Source: Plasmodiophora brassicae
Lineage: Eukaryota > Endomyxa: Phytomyxea > Phytomyxea > Plasmodiophorida
Assembly: GCA_036867785.1 (NCBI GenBank)
Contig: CP145413.1
Location: 992,001 to 1,056,000 of the forward strand
Reading direction: 5' to 3'
Length of the DNA stretch: 64,000 nt
Shown here piece by piece: positions 44,672 to 54,266 of the stretch. Each line of letters begins with the position of its first letter. Within the stretch, counting starts at the first letter, position 1. Position numbers and translations under genes: made by a program. The notes beneath the pieces are model-generated. The model was not told where the DNA came from. It worked only from the letters and a program-made list of their open reading frames with translations, and did not search any database.

Positions 44672-45172
44672 TCAGGGGCGGTACCCAGCCATGCCGACGC
44701 TGGTAGCGGGCATTGCAGACGCCGGCATTGTAATCTTGTCCTCTTCCTTCAGCAGCTCATGGAACGACCAGGCGATGTAGCAGAAGTACGCGTTGATGAC
44801 GAGCATGATCCCGCGGCCCCAGTAGAAGCGGACAATGATGAGGGCCAGGTCCATGATGATCGAAAGGGATACCGCGAATATTGCGACCTTGGCGAAGAAT
44901 GCGCTCTTTGACAGTGCAGCGGTCAGGAACACGATGCCGACAACCAGGTGGACGGCGCCGCCGACCGACATCATCGTCTTGTAGTCCGGGTTGTTACTGA
45001 AGAAGTCCTTGTGCTCTTTCGACATCCAGTCCTGCGGCATCGGAAACGCCGCCGTCGACAGCATGACGATGCCCATGATCAGGTTCAGGGCCGCAAACAG
45101 GCTCATCCCCGTCGACAGCGTGTATCCGCATCCGCACGACTGCGCGCGCTTGCTCGGCATAACAACAACCAT
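44672..45172 (-). CDS. Four-TM Cys-rich membrane protein, dispersed family copy 4
   Basis: A single exon of 166 aa on the opposite strand, 8 kb from the cluster. It has the N-terminal AQSCGCGYTLSTGMSLF, the loop SKEHKDFFSNNPDYKT, four TM segments, and the family tail INAYFCYIAWSFHELLKEE with a GYRP end. It is the most diverged member: two of the N-terminal cysteines are replaced and LPTAM reads LSTGM. It lies tail-to-tail with ORMDL, 61 bp between stops. An internal Met four codons on (MPSKRAQ) is an alternative start. Confidence 0.77.
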   Translation of the reverse strand: MVVVMPSKRAQSCGCGYTLSTGMSLFAALNLIMGIVMLSTAAFPMPQDWMSKEHKDFFSNNPDYKTMMSVGGAVHLVVGIVFLTAALSKSAFFAKVAIFAVSLSIIMDLALIIVRFYWGRGIMLVINAYFCYIAWSFHELLKEEDKITMPASAMPATSVGMAGYRP

Positions 45173-45678
45173 CCTGGCAGCCGACGTCCACGAAAAAAGT
45201 GGGCCCCGCACCCGTTGTTGAGGCCTTGAGGGCAGCACGGCTCGGCTTCAGCCGGATCGGGTCCAGGAACAATCCACTTGAGGTTCCCGTGGCCATTTTG
45301 TCCGTGAGGCACACGGGGGGTCGGGTCGGTGCAAACCCGCCCCCGATCCGATAAACCCCGCACTGGTGGCGGTGGTGATGTTGCAGCATCCGTCCCGATA
45401 GCCCTTCCCCGGCCGTGTTGACTGCAGGCGCCCATATAATGTTCTGCCTGAACGCGAACGACCCGGTTTCACAGGTCGGAACGGGTGAATGCGACGAAAA
45501 CTGTCGCGGTCGTTCTCGTATTTTTAGCGACGTGGACACGGGCGATGCAGTGCTAGTCGTCGCCGTCGCCGTTGTTGCTGTCAGCTGCTCCAGATCGGCA
45601 GGTGTCAGGGGGCGTGGGTCGCGTCTGTCACTGACTCACTGCTTCCTGTATCGAAAGGTCGGGCGTCGGCTCGTTGCG
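45173..45678. other. Divergent intergenic region
   Basis: About 500 bp separate the four-TM gene from the seven-TM gene. The frame of the latter is open back to an ATG at 45439, so part of this may be coding or leader. No repeat or RNA gene seen. Confidence 0.35.
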
Positions 45679-46891
45679 ATGCTGGACGACGACGCATCGG
45701 GGTCCTGGCCGCAGCCGCTGCTCGGCGTCGGCACCGAATCGCACGGCGCGCACGCGTCGCGCGCCTCAGGGCCGAAATACCGCCTATCGTCGTCCGGGCG
45801 CCTGTTCCTCGCCGTCGTTGTCGCCGAAAGCGTGCTCGTCGCCGCGGAACGCCTGTTCACCGACGTCGTCTGGAAGCTGCCGACCGCTGCGTCCCACGGG
45901 CGCCTTGACTCCAGCGGCAACTGGTGGTTCTTCCTCTGCTTCTTGTGCGCGCGTCCCCCCTGAATGAACGATTCGTGGTGAGATCTGATTCTCGGGGCAG
46001 GATAAGCGCGTTGTACAACGTCCTGTTCGCGTTTGATGCTGTGCTGAACGAATCGAGACACGCGCTGTTCGCCTGCCTGGCGTCGTCGGCGCTGTTATCC
46101 GCTCGCGCCGTTGTCGAGTTCGCCTACAAGGAGTCGGCGTGTGCCAGCGCGGACATCAACTGGATCTGCATACCGGGCCTCATTGAGATCATCGCGTACC
46201 AGGTGTTCCTGATCAGCCTGGGCCTGGGCAGCGTCATCAGCCAGATGGGGTTCCGCTTCTACCGCATCGTCGGCGCCGACCTGGCTCTTCGCGAGATCTA
46301 CGAGCGATACGCGCAGTTCGTCACATTGTTCAGGTTGAATCAGGTCAGGTCGCTGCTGCTGTTAGACCTGAATGTTACCCTGACGGGTGTGCCCAACAGC
46401 AACTGACGTTGCTGGCGTTCTGCACCGCGTTGTTCTTTGCGACATCCGCGTTCCAGGTCGTCATGGCCGTGTTGTTCCTGGCGGTCGAGTGCGCCTGGGA
46501 GTTTACCGTTGTCGTTGCCGTTCACAACGAGGACGCTATGCTGACTAGGGTGTCATCGTTTGCGTCGCTCGCTGTCCCCGTCTACCTGGTATCCCTATTG
46601 GTGGTCCTATCTGGGGAACCGTTCTTCTACGACGGCCTGATGCTGTTCAAGATCTTCGCATTCGTTGTGCTCAGCATCTGCGCCCGCGCCGTTGTCGTGT
46701 ACTGCGCCAACCGCCTACAGTCGACGTATGGGCAAGGTTTCCGGTCGCGTATCCTTCCGAAACTGAACCTGCTGGCGCTGGCACTGCCCATTCGGACGCC
46801 AAGTATCGGCCTGAACGGGTTCGTTGCGCTCCATAATGAAGACAGTCAGCAGGAGCAACATTCGCAACAGCCTCCGCCTGGCGATCTATAA
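45679..46891 (+). CDS. Seven-TM membrane protein of unknown family
   Basis: Exons 45679-45944, 46001-46343 and 46400-46891 give 366 aa. Seven hydrophobic segments can be counted: LFLAVVVAESVLVAAERLF; FFLCFLISALYNVLFAF; ALFACLASSALLSARAVV; CIPGLIEIIAYQVFLISLGL; LLAFCTALFFATSAFQVV then MAVLFLAVECAW; SLAVPVYLVSLLVVL; IFAFVVLSICARAVVVY. The N-terminus is acidic and cytosol-like (MLDDDASG). The C-terminus is Gln/Pro-rich. No DRY, NPxxY or other GPCR motif and no transporter signature was seen. The frame is open upstream to ATG 45439, which would add 80 residues. Confidence 0.65.
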
Positions 46892-46971
46892 GGTTACAAT
46901 GACCAGGATGCTGTCCGATAAACCTAGCTCGACGAATCATATTATTTCAAACGCATGGGTCCTTTGCGTTT

Positions 46972-48830
46972 TTACTTTACGACTTGCATGCTCGCCCGGT
47001 TAATGCGGATCTTCTGTGGAGCATGCTGTTCGTCCTCCTCGTCACCGAAGTCACTCGGGATCGTGTCGAACGGGCCGACCGCCTCTCGCGGGCCGTATGG
47101 CGCATAGATGGTGACCAACTGTCGCACGCGACTGAACAGCGGCTCCGACTTGGGCGGATCACCCTGTATCGCTTCGGGAGGCCACGACAGGGACTGATTA
47201 TCGAACATCTCAGACCTATGCGAAGAGGCCGTCAGACACATTCAATGGACATTCAACGGCGCCCCCTGACCATTGCCCAATGCCTTCAATCCCGACACCA
47301 AGCAGAAGACTGTGGTCGCATGCCGGAGACCACCAGCTGGGGAGATTACTGGCAGAAGGTGGCGGTTCTCGCATGATGAGCGATTCCAGGTCGGGGTTGA
47401 CCAGAACCCGTGTGCGAAGTTGGTTCATGAGCGACAGCCGTTTCCTGAACTTCTTGGCGACGACATGGGTCATGGGTTCCTCGGTGGACGATGGGCGACA
47501 GGGCGGTGGCGGGGGTCCTGGAACAGGGAGGACCCCAGGAGCCATCCGCGCTGATTCTTCGCAGAACGACTGGAACACCTTGATCAGCGTCGAGTTACGC
47601 TTGTGGCGAAGGCCGTCTCGCCGTCGAACGTTCGACCAGTCCATCTGTCCAGTTACGGGATCACGGCAAACGCCATAGATCATCAGCGCGCGCATGAAAT
47701 CGATTCGCTGACGTTTCGTGAACAATTGTGCACGATCCTCCACAAGGCGCCGTTTCTCGGGCCTCTTCAGCGTCCCCAGCGCCGACCCATTCGTTATCGG
47801 GACCCGGCCGGGTCCGTCTCCCGATGCTCCTTCGTTCAAGAGGCGATCCAGACGAGCCATGATGACATCGTCGCTTGGCGGCCATTCCAACTCCTTCGAA
47901 AACGGCAAACTCTCGTCGGATTTGATGGCGCTGATCTGTGTCCACCCATGACGGTGGGCACCAAGCACCAGTGCTCGGTCATCGTCGGGGGCCCATCCGG
48001 GCACCAGCGGCGGCAAGTCGCTTTCAAGCAGCACATCGTATCCGACCTGGTCGCGAAGAAACACCACCTCTTGCAGCAGATGCAGCGCACGAATTCGTCT
48101 GGCCCACTGGCCGGCCTGCTTTCGAAGTAGGCGCCATCCGGAAATCGCTTCGGGAACTTTCGCGGACGATGGTGCAACGGACTCCAGGTACCTTCGCAGG
48201 GCACCTGGCGGACAGTGCTGATGCAACGCGCTCACGAACGCGCCGGTAAACTCCACGATTTCCTCCACCGTTCGTCTAACCAGTTCCGCACGTTCGCGTA
48301 TGGCAACAGGTCGCATGTGCCCGACGTCCAAGAGTGCCCGTTGGAATCGATCGCGCTCCTGGACCGACCACGGCGACGACAGGACATGCAACCCGCCCTG
48401 CACCCGTCCCCGATCAGCGCTGGACCGCGCCAGCAGAAAATACATCTCGTGAGCGGGAGCGCATCCCGATGTGCACGGCACCTGGATCAGGTCGCCCGAT
48501 TCCAACGGGACTGGTGCACAGCCGACAGCGAAGATCAGCCCGTTGACGATGACGCCCGTTTTGCCCACGGCCGACAACTCGAACCGCCTCAACCCGAAGT
48601 TGAACTGGACGATGGCGTGAATCCGCGCGATATCGCCGCAATCGCCCAAGTGCAAATCTGGACACCGCCGGCGATCAGCCTGTCGTTACCGGTGCGCTGG
48701 GACGATTCCGCGTACCGACGCCGCGTTTGTCGCCCTTGCCGAGCGACACCGACAGCTTTCGCACCGGATACGCCGGGCGGTCGCCGGCGATCGGCTGCAG
48801 GATCGCGAACGCCGGCGCCTGGGCCGCCAT
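46972..48830 (-). CDS. FHA-domain protein with CHD6-9-like SANT/SLIDE region, no helicase
   Basis: Exons 48830-48716, 48657-47271 and 47215-46972 give 581 aa. An FHA domain at about residues 5-95 shows LSVSLGKGDK, an RIHAIVQF strand and GKTGVIVNG. After a helical linker, two modules resemble the C-terminal SANT-SLIDE region of CHD6-9 remodellers: APDDDRALVLGAHRHGW, FTKRQRIDFMRALMIYGVCR then DPVTGQMDW, LPSWWSPACDHSLLLGVGIE then GIGQW. No SNF2 ATPase motif or chromodomain is encoded within the gene or beside it. A chromatin reader that binds phospho-threonine partners is a fair inference. The short C-terminus ends in acidic DEEDEQ and basic residues. Confidence 0.7.
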
Positions 48831-49185
48831 CGTATGCGGACACCGCAACGCGCACACCACCACAGAGAGCGCCCGCCCACAGACAGTCGGCCGAGGGCGG
48901 CGCCGCGCGTGCCGTAGGCGATACCGAATCGGCCGCATGGCGGCAGTAACGCTCATCGACCCGGAATACGCCAATGCATTTTTGGACCGCCGACCCGATC
49001 GTCCACTGTGTGCCGCCCCGGCCCCGCCCATCCCAAAACCCGCTCGTCTGCACAGCCGATGTTCGTTTCGTCCGCTGGGGTGGCCTTTTCCGGAGCCCCC
49101 ACCGTTTCGCCGGGCCAGATATGACCAGGCCACCAGGCAGAAGATACGGTGGCGCACGATTCATCATATCCTCGGTTCGTGTGAC
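48831..49185. promoter_or_regulatory. Divergent intergenic region between FHA and double-PH genes
   Basis: This 355-bp gap between divergent start codons must contain both promoters. Long frames crossing it on both strands are GC-driven shadows of the genes on either side. Confidence 0.35.
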
Positions 49186-50028
49186 ATGGGCAGCGTCGAC
49201 GCTCCCGCCAAAGTCGTGGATGGGGGCCCGCAGTCGCCGAGGAAGGTGCAGGTCCCGACGCCGTCGGCGATGGCGCTGACGGCCGAGCGGAAAGGGCTGC
49301 CGTACTGCAGCGCGTGCAAGACGCTGATTAGGGGCGTGGCTAGCAAGGCGCTGTATGCGCACTCGGGGTGGTTGTCCAGGAAGAAGTCTATGCTGCATCC
49401 AAAGACGCGTCGATGGGTTATTGTCATGAGTGGCCATGTCCTGTACTATGAGGACCCGAAGGACGTCGGCGCCTCGTTGCCGAATGGGGTCGTTCACCTG
49501 AAGGACGGGTCGCTCGAAGCGTGCGATGAGCCGCTCATGTTCCAACTCACCGACGACAATAACTCGAAGCTCGTCAAGCTGGAAGCGATTAGTGAGACGG
49601 AGAAGCGCCAATGGATGGCGGTGATCAGGAAGCAGATCCCACCATCACCGGTTCCGCGCCTGACCAGCCGTATTACTTCCCCGACCCAGTTCTGCAGCGA
49701 CTGTCAGGCGACCATCGCCCTGGAGGAATTCACGCTCGCCCAACATGTCGGATGGATAACGAAACGCGGTGGTGACGTCAAGACCTGGAAACGACGATGG
49801 GCCGTGGTGGCCAACTCACACCTCTGCTACTACGAGAACCCGGAAGACGTATCGGTCTTCAAGCCTCTCGGCATGCTCCACCTGTCCAAGGGCGCGGCTA
49901 AACCCAGTACTGCGCTCGGCAAGGAGTACATGTTCGAAGTTGAATGCACCGGGCGAACGTACTTCTTCGTGGTGGACACGCAGCAGGACCTGGACGGATG
50001 GCTAACCACTTTGGGATATTCAGGCTGA
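49186..50028 (+). CDS. Protein with two CxxC-PH modules
   Basis: A single exon of 280 aa built from two copies of one module. Each begins with a CxxC pair (YCSACKTLI, FCSDCQATI) and continues into a PH domain. Domain 1 opens HSGWLSRKKSM...RRWVIVMSGHVLYYEDPKDV. Domain 2 opens HVGWITKRGGDVKTWKRRWA then VVANSHLCYYENPEDV and closes at DLDGWLTTLGYSG. The W near each end is the conserved C-terminal helix Trp. The basic K-x-K/R-x-R-W pattern in domain 2 suits phosphoinositide binding; domain 1 is less clear. The two CxxC pairs might bind one zinc together. Likely membrane-targeted adaptor; pathway unknown. Confidence 0.8.
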   Translation: MGSVDAPAKVVDGGPQSPRKVQVPTPSAMALTAERKGLPYCSACKTLIRGVASKALYAHSGWLSRKKSMLHPKTRRWVIVMSGHVLYYEDPKDVGASLPNGVVHLKDGSLEACDEPLMFQLTDDNNSKLVKLEAISETEKRQWMAVIRKQIPPSPVPRLTSRITSPTQFCSDCQATIALEEFTLAQHVGWITKRGGDVKTWKRRWAVVANSHLCYYENPEDVSVFKPLGMLHLSKGAAKPSTALGKEYMFEVECTGRTYFFVVDTQQDLDGWLTTLGYSG

Positions 50029-50049
50029 TGCTGGTGCTTGGGCCGCATA

Positions 50050-50055
50050 TTTATT
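50050..50055 (-). terminator. Polyadenylation signal AATAAA for the ERCC1-like gene
   Basis: AATAAA on the minus strand starts 8 nt after the ERCC1 stop codon and 22 nt from the facing PH gene's stop. Cleavage 15-25 nt downstream would fall in or next to the last codons of the PH gene, so the two mRNAs must overlap. Confidence 0.5.
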
Positions 50056-50062
50056 ACATTAA

Positions 50063-51111
50063 TCACCGTTCGATGAACGGCTGCCTAAACGCCTCGTAAA
50101 TTCGCGTTGCCTTCAGTGTCCCTATTCCCGGGCACTGGCTCAGCTCGTCAACGGATGCATTGATAACCTATAGCGATTTGAGCACAGGCTGGCTGCGACG
50201 CACGCGCGTACCAGCAGCCCACATTAGCTAGGGAGCCAAACGTCTGCGCCAGCGTTACGACGTCGGTCTTGTTGACAGACTTGATGAGTGTAAGCACCGA
50301 GGAGAACACGGCCGCGTGATCCCGTTCGATGCGCTCCTTGATGGCATCGGGCGGCGCATTCTCCATCGACTTGAAGGATTCGATGTACTGTGCCGCTTCC
50401 GGTATACTAAAACTACAGATGATCGTCCACTTATTGATGAACGACAAGCGAGTCAGGTCCTCAATAGGCCCTGCGCTGTCTTCGACGTCGACCAGGAGAA
50501 GCAGGATTCGCACACGATAAGACTGCCGCAGGGCACTCATTCGTGAATGGATATACTCTGGGGTTAGTACATGATACCTGGATTCCAGCAAGTCAGAGCA
50601 ACGATACCAATTGAAGTTCGACCGGCAACCTAGCTGAGAGGAAGAGGATGCATGCGCTCTGACCAACCTGGTAGTCGCAGAGAATATGATCGACAAACTG
50701 CCAACGAATATTCCTCATATGATGCAACACAGGGTTCTTCTCCTGCTTCCGACTAACAAGGATCACATTTGGGTCCACTTGCACAGGGGTTGGGTTCGCT
50801 CGTTGCACAGGCGCACTTTGGACAGGAGCGACTGGTGCAACTGGCCGTGGAGGATCATGTGGAGGCGATGGAGCGCAGCGAGGGGGTGCTGGGGCCGGTT
50901 CCACAGCACGAGACGCGAACAGATCCGGAACAGCCGTCGACACTGCTTGAGGCCTCGACGGGATTCGGAACCGGAACGATGCGGCCGTCGGTGCAGTCGT
51001 ACCGTTCGTGTCTGTCCGCTGAACCAGAACAGACCTGTTGGAAGGTGGATCGGCGCCACTCATCGTCTCAGTGGTGGTAGGAGTAGTTTGCAACGCAGTC
51101 CGTGCGGACAT
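50063..51111 (-). CDS. ERCC1: ERCC1/Rad10 DNA repair nuclease subunit
   Basis: Exons 51111-50630, 50577-50223 and 50167-50063 give 313 aa. The central domain matches ERCC1: ILVSRKQEKNPVLHHMRNIR, ILCDYQVGQSACILFLSARY, LTPEYIHSRMSALRQSYRV, LLLVDVED, SFSIPEAAQYIESFK. The C-terminal tandem helix-hairpin-helix has SVNKTDVVTLAQTFGSL and ASVDELSQCPGIGTLKATRI. ERCC1 is catalytically dead and pairs with XPF through the HhH region to cut 5' of lesions in nucleotide excision and crosslink repair. The N-terminal 100 residues are Pro/Ala-rich and unstructured. The final intron (50222-50168) restores the second HhH; without it the protein ends early. Confidence 0.94.
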
Positions 51112-51254
51112 GTATAATTATAGCTCTCGCTCTTTCGACTTGCAGCTGCAGCCTATGCTAATCGTTACAATAATCGCACTGAGGAAAACTCTGTTCGTGA
51201 GGTATTCGTCTTATGATAGGAATACGCATGTGTAGTACATAAAGTCGTAACGCG

Positions 51255-52048
51255 TTATGCATTTCTGTCCTTCCAGGTCGACTTCCGAAGCTTGATGGGA
51301 CGATTGCCGACGTACTTGCCTGTCGCAATAACAGTCAGACGTGATATCCATGGGATGCAAATAGGGAAACTGCACACCGTTCATGTCCTTGAACGCGGCA
51401 ATGAAGTCGTTGACATCGAGGAAACTGACGAAGCCGTACCCCTTGGTCTTCATCGTTCGCTTGGTTCGGACAACTTTCGCCTTCGCAAACGACGGATACT
51501 TGGAGAAAACGTTCGCCAGCATCTCATCGTTGACCTCATTGCCAAGATCGCCACAGAACAACCTGTAATCATCTGAATCGCCAGTAATTAGCCAAGGGCC
51601 TTATCGGATGATAATGCGCATGCCTACTTTCAGGCCATTCAATCAATGTAGGGTCTTCCCAGACGTCCCCGGCTGCTTTCCGAGTGACCGAACCGACTCG
51701 AGGAGCACGACCGTACCCAGATGCAGCCTGCTGCGCTTCGGTGCGGAACTGTTGCGCCTTCGCCTGCGCTTCATTATACTTATTTTTCATATCGGTCTCG
51801 TACGCTGTACTGTACGTATGCGTCCGCGGTGGCTCAGCGACGGTCGCCATCGTTGCCGACCGCGACGGCGCTGGCCCGCCAGATAGCACAGATGTCGACA
51901 TCCGCATTTGCGGCGGCTGCCGGACCGGCACACCTTTAGCTGGAGCTCCTGTCGGCCCCGAAGCCGCTGGTGGCGGCGCTGCCAGCTGCGTCAGTTCGGC
52001 CTCGAAGTCGGCCAAAGCCGCCGACAGATTGGCAGGCGCCTCCGACAT
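51255..52048 (-). CDS. RBM42: RBM42-type RNA-binding protein
   Basis: Exons 52048-51628, 51572-51378 and 51319-51255 give 226 aa. The C-terminal half is nearly diagnostic for RBM42: AAGDVWEDPTLIEWPE, RLFCGDLGNEVNDEMLANVF, SKYPSFAKAKVVRTKRT, TKGYGFVSFLDVNDF, and the ending NRPIKLRKSTWKDRN. A single RRM with RNP1 KGYGFVSF is present. RBM42 binds hnRNP K and takes part in tri-snRNP assembly and translation control. The N-terminal half is Ala/Pro-rich and disordered. The protein stops shortly after WKDRN, so it lacks the basic tail of the animal protein. Confidence 0.92.
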
Positions 52049-52146
52049 CGTCAACGAACGTCGACCTGTCACGGAGTAATCGTGCGGACCTGTCAGCTGC
52101 GGCAGGTTAAACAGCAAGGCAAGACAGCCGTGTATTAATCGCGTTT

Positions 52147-53726
52147 TCAGACAGTGTCCTTGTTCCCTGACCGTAGAGCCAGCCAGGAGTTGTGCGTCTC
52201 TTCGATGATCGACACCGCATAATCCTGTCCCAATCGTGTGTCAGCAGTACCGAGCAAAGCGACCAGTGAACACGCAGCGGACCTTGGGCATGAACTCTTC
52301 GTCCAGGGCGAACGAGTTCTCGGGTTTGCCTTCTAGAGTCTTGTAGACGCGCAGGTACTCACGGATGGCGTGAACGGCGCCAGGAACCTTTTGCTGCACG
52401 TCGTCGATATCGTTTAGTTCACCGGCAAGCGGGTCATTGATCTAAAACCGCAATTCATAAGGGATACCAACGACGAGCCCGTCGAGGATACCTGAATTGC
52501 TAGAACCTTCCAATCCGTTTCATTGTCGTCGATCAACGCGAGAATGCCGAGGACCTTGACAGGCGCAACCTCGCCGGTCTGCATTTGCTTCGTGCCGATC
52601 TCGATGACATCAATCGGGTCATTGTCGCCAGACTTTTGAGTGTCAGGATGAACCAATTTCGGGTCTTCCCACGTCTGCGGAAACGCTCCATAATTGAACA
52701 TCATGTCGCCCCACTTGTAGAAACGCAGCTGGCCGTTCTTGACATCCTGCTTGATCGGGTTGAACAATTCCCCCGTTGCAATTTCGTATTTCGCTCTTGT
52801 CCACTTTGGGATTTCACATATGAACTAAACAGACGTAAGACCGTGCGAAACGAACACATACCAGCAAGTTACGTTAAAGATCTTGGCGTGTTGTCCAGTC
52901 CCCAGGTTGAACAGCGGAATGTCATGCCAAGGCGAGATCTGCTTGAGGACGTTGTTCTTTTGTTTGTAGTAGAATTTCACCCTGAAGCGCCTGGATCCCG
53001 GCTGCCCAACCTGTTGCGTCTGGATCTTGGTAATATCAAACCCGCTTGAGTCTTCCAGCTTGGCTCGGAGCAATTTGAACCTTTGCCGGTAGTTGTCCGC
53101 ATTGTCAAAATCCTTATGTTTATTCTCCCACCATTCTCTGAGAACGTCACTTCAGAATAAACGGACAGAAAGCAACAGGAACAAAACGACCTGAATTGCC
53201 TGAACGTCACCATTCCTGTTCGCGCGGGATCTAGGATTGCCATCGCCTGAGCCGCCTCCTCATCCGTCAGAGGTTCGCCCAGCTTGCTGTGAACTAGCGA
53301 TATATCTTGGATGGTCAGAGCGCCGCTTCCGGTGGCGTCGAAGCACTTTAGGCATACAGTCAGAATTGCAGGTACTAATGGACATGTAACGTCATACATC
53401 GAATACAGCCTTCAAAGTCTCAATCTCAGCAATGGTAAGCGTCGACTTCGACGTCTCGTCGAAGCTGCCGTTTCTTTCGGGCAACGTCTTTTGCAGACGT
53501 TCATTAGCTTCCCGTAAATGTCTGCATTCTCTTCTGACGCGCTCCAGTTCACGTTCTGCCAGCCAAATTTTTCAGATAAAAGAACCGTTGCTGATAAATG
53601 AGGGTACACACCAAACAATGATCGCGAATTTCTCGATCGGCTCACCAACAGCGCGGTGACGGCGGCGGCAGCGGCCGCCGATCCACAGCAGGCCAGGATC
53701 AGGCCGGACCTGTCACCCTGCGTCAT
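52147..53726 (-). CDS. Inorganic pyrophosphatase with N-terminal anchor, coiled coil and EF-hands
   Basis: Seven exons (53726-53612, 53555-53398, 53345-53191, 53137-52873, 52824-52492, 52441-52283, 52224-52147) sum to 1263 nt, 420 aa. The order is a signal-anchor-like N-terminus (LILACCGSAAAAAAVTALLV), a short coiled coil (RELERVRRECRHLREANERL), an EF-hand pair (loop DATGSGALTIQD; second loop DPARTGMVTFRQ is degenerate), then a family I PPase. The PPase shows SPWHDIPL, PIKQDVKNGQLRF, NYGAFPQTWED, GDNDPIDVIEIG and ALIDDNETDWKV, with the metal-binding Asp cluster DNDPID intact. It hydrolyses PPi. EF-hand PPases are known as the acidocalcisomal VSP of trypanosomatids; the N-terminal anchor suggests a membrane compartment here too. 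Confidence 0.9.
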
Positions 53727-54266
53727 CCGATCAACGCGACTGCCAGCTCTGTGCCTCGATGCAAAGCGCAACCACCCGGTCCCTGCGACAGCAGCAGCTG
53801 CAGCCTGCACCACACACAGCACAATGCCGCCCGCAGACGACTCAGCCCGTCAAGCCGTCAAGCCGTCAAGGCGCTAAGAATAGGTGGCCCCTGCGACGAG
53901 AAACGGCGGCCTGCGCGTAGCATCCCGCGACACGTGCCAGGCTCTGTTATTTAATTTTTAGACATGACCAGTGTCCTTTTCATTTCGAGAATGGATGAAA
54001 GACTACTTGGTGATCAGGTCTTCAGCATAGCTTCGAGAATCCGACTGTCTTAATAGACCTGTGAAACAGAGTCCCGGTGCGTGGGCCACGGACAGTGTTA
54101 ACTGATACCCCCTTTTTGTTCGGGTCGATATGTGTGTCATATTCTACCAAGTAAGTCGTCACGTGCGAAGCACGTTTCTCGTCGCAATCTGTATGGCAGC
54201 AAGCGGCTGGGTCGAAAATAACCATCCGGACGCAGAGCCGTCGTTGTCAGCGTCGGAGTTTGGTTG
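53727..54266. promoter_or_regulatory. Divergent intergenic region, pyrophosphatase / NagA
   Basis: A 540-bp region between divergent starts. It includes a short AT-rich segment (TTATTTAATTTTTAGA, near 53946). A minus-strand frame at 54022-54225 is open but carries no domain. No RNA gene seen. Confidence 0.35.

Noticed and set aside
48589-49611. 340-codon minus-strand frame across the FHA/PH divergent region
   Set aside because: Covers the antisense of the PH gene and the intron of the FHA gene; no domain, and it conflicts with two well supported genes.
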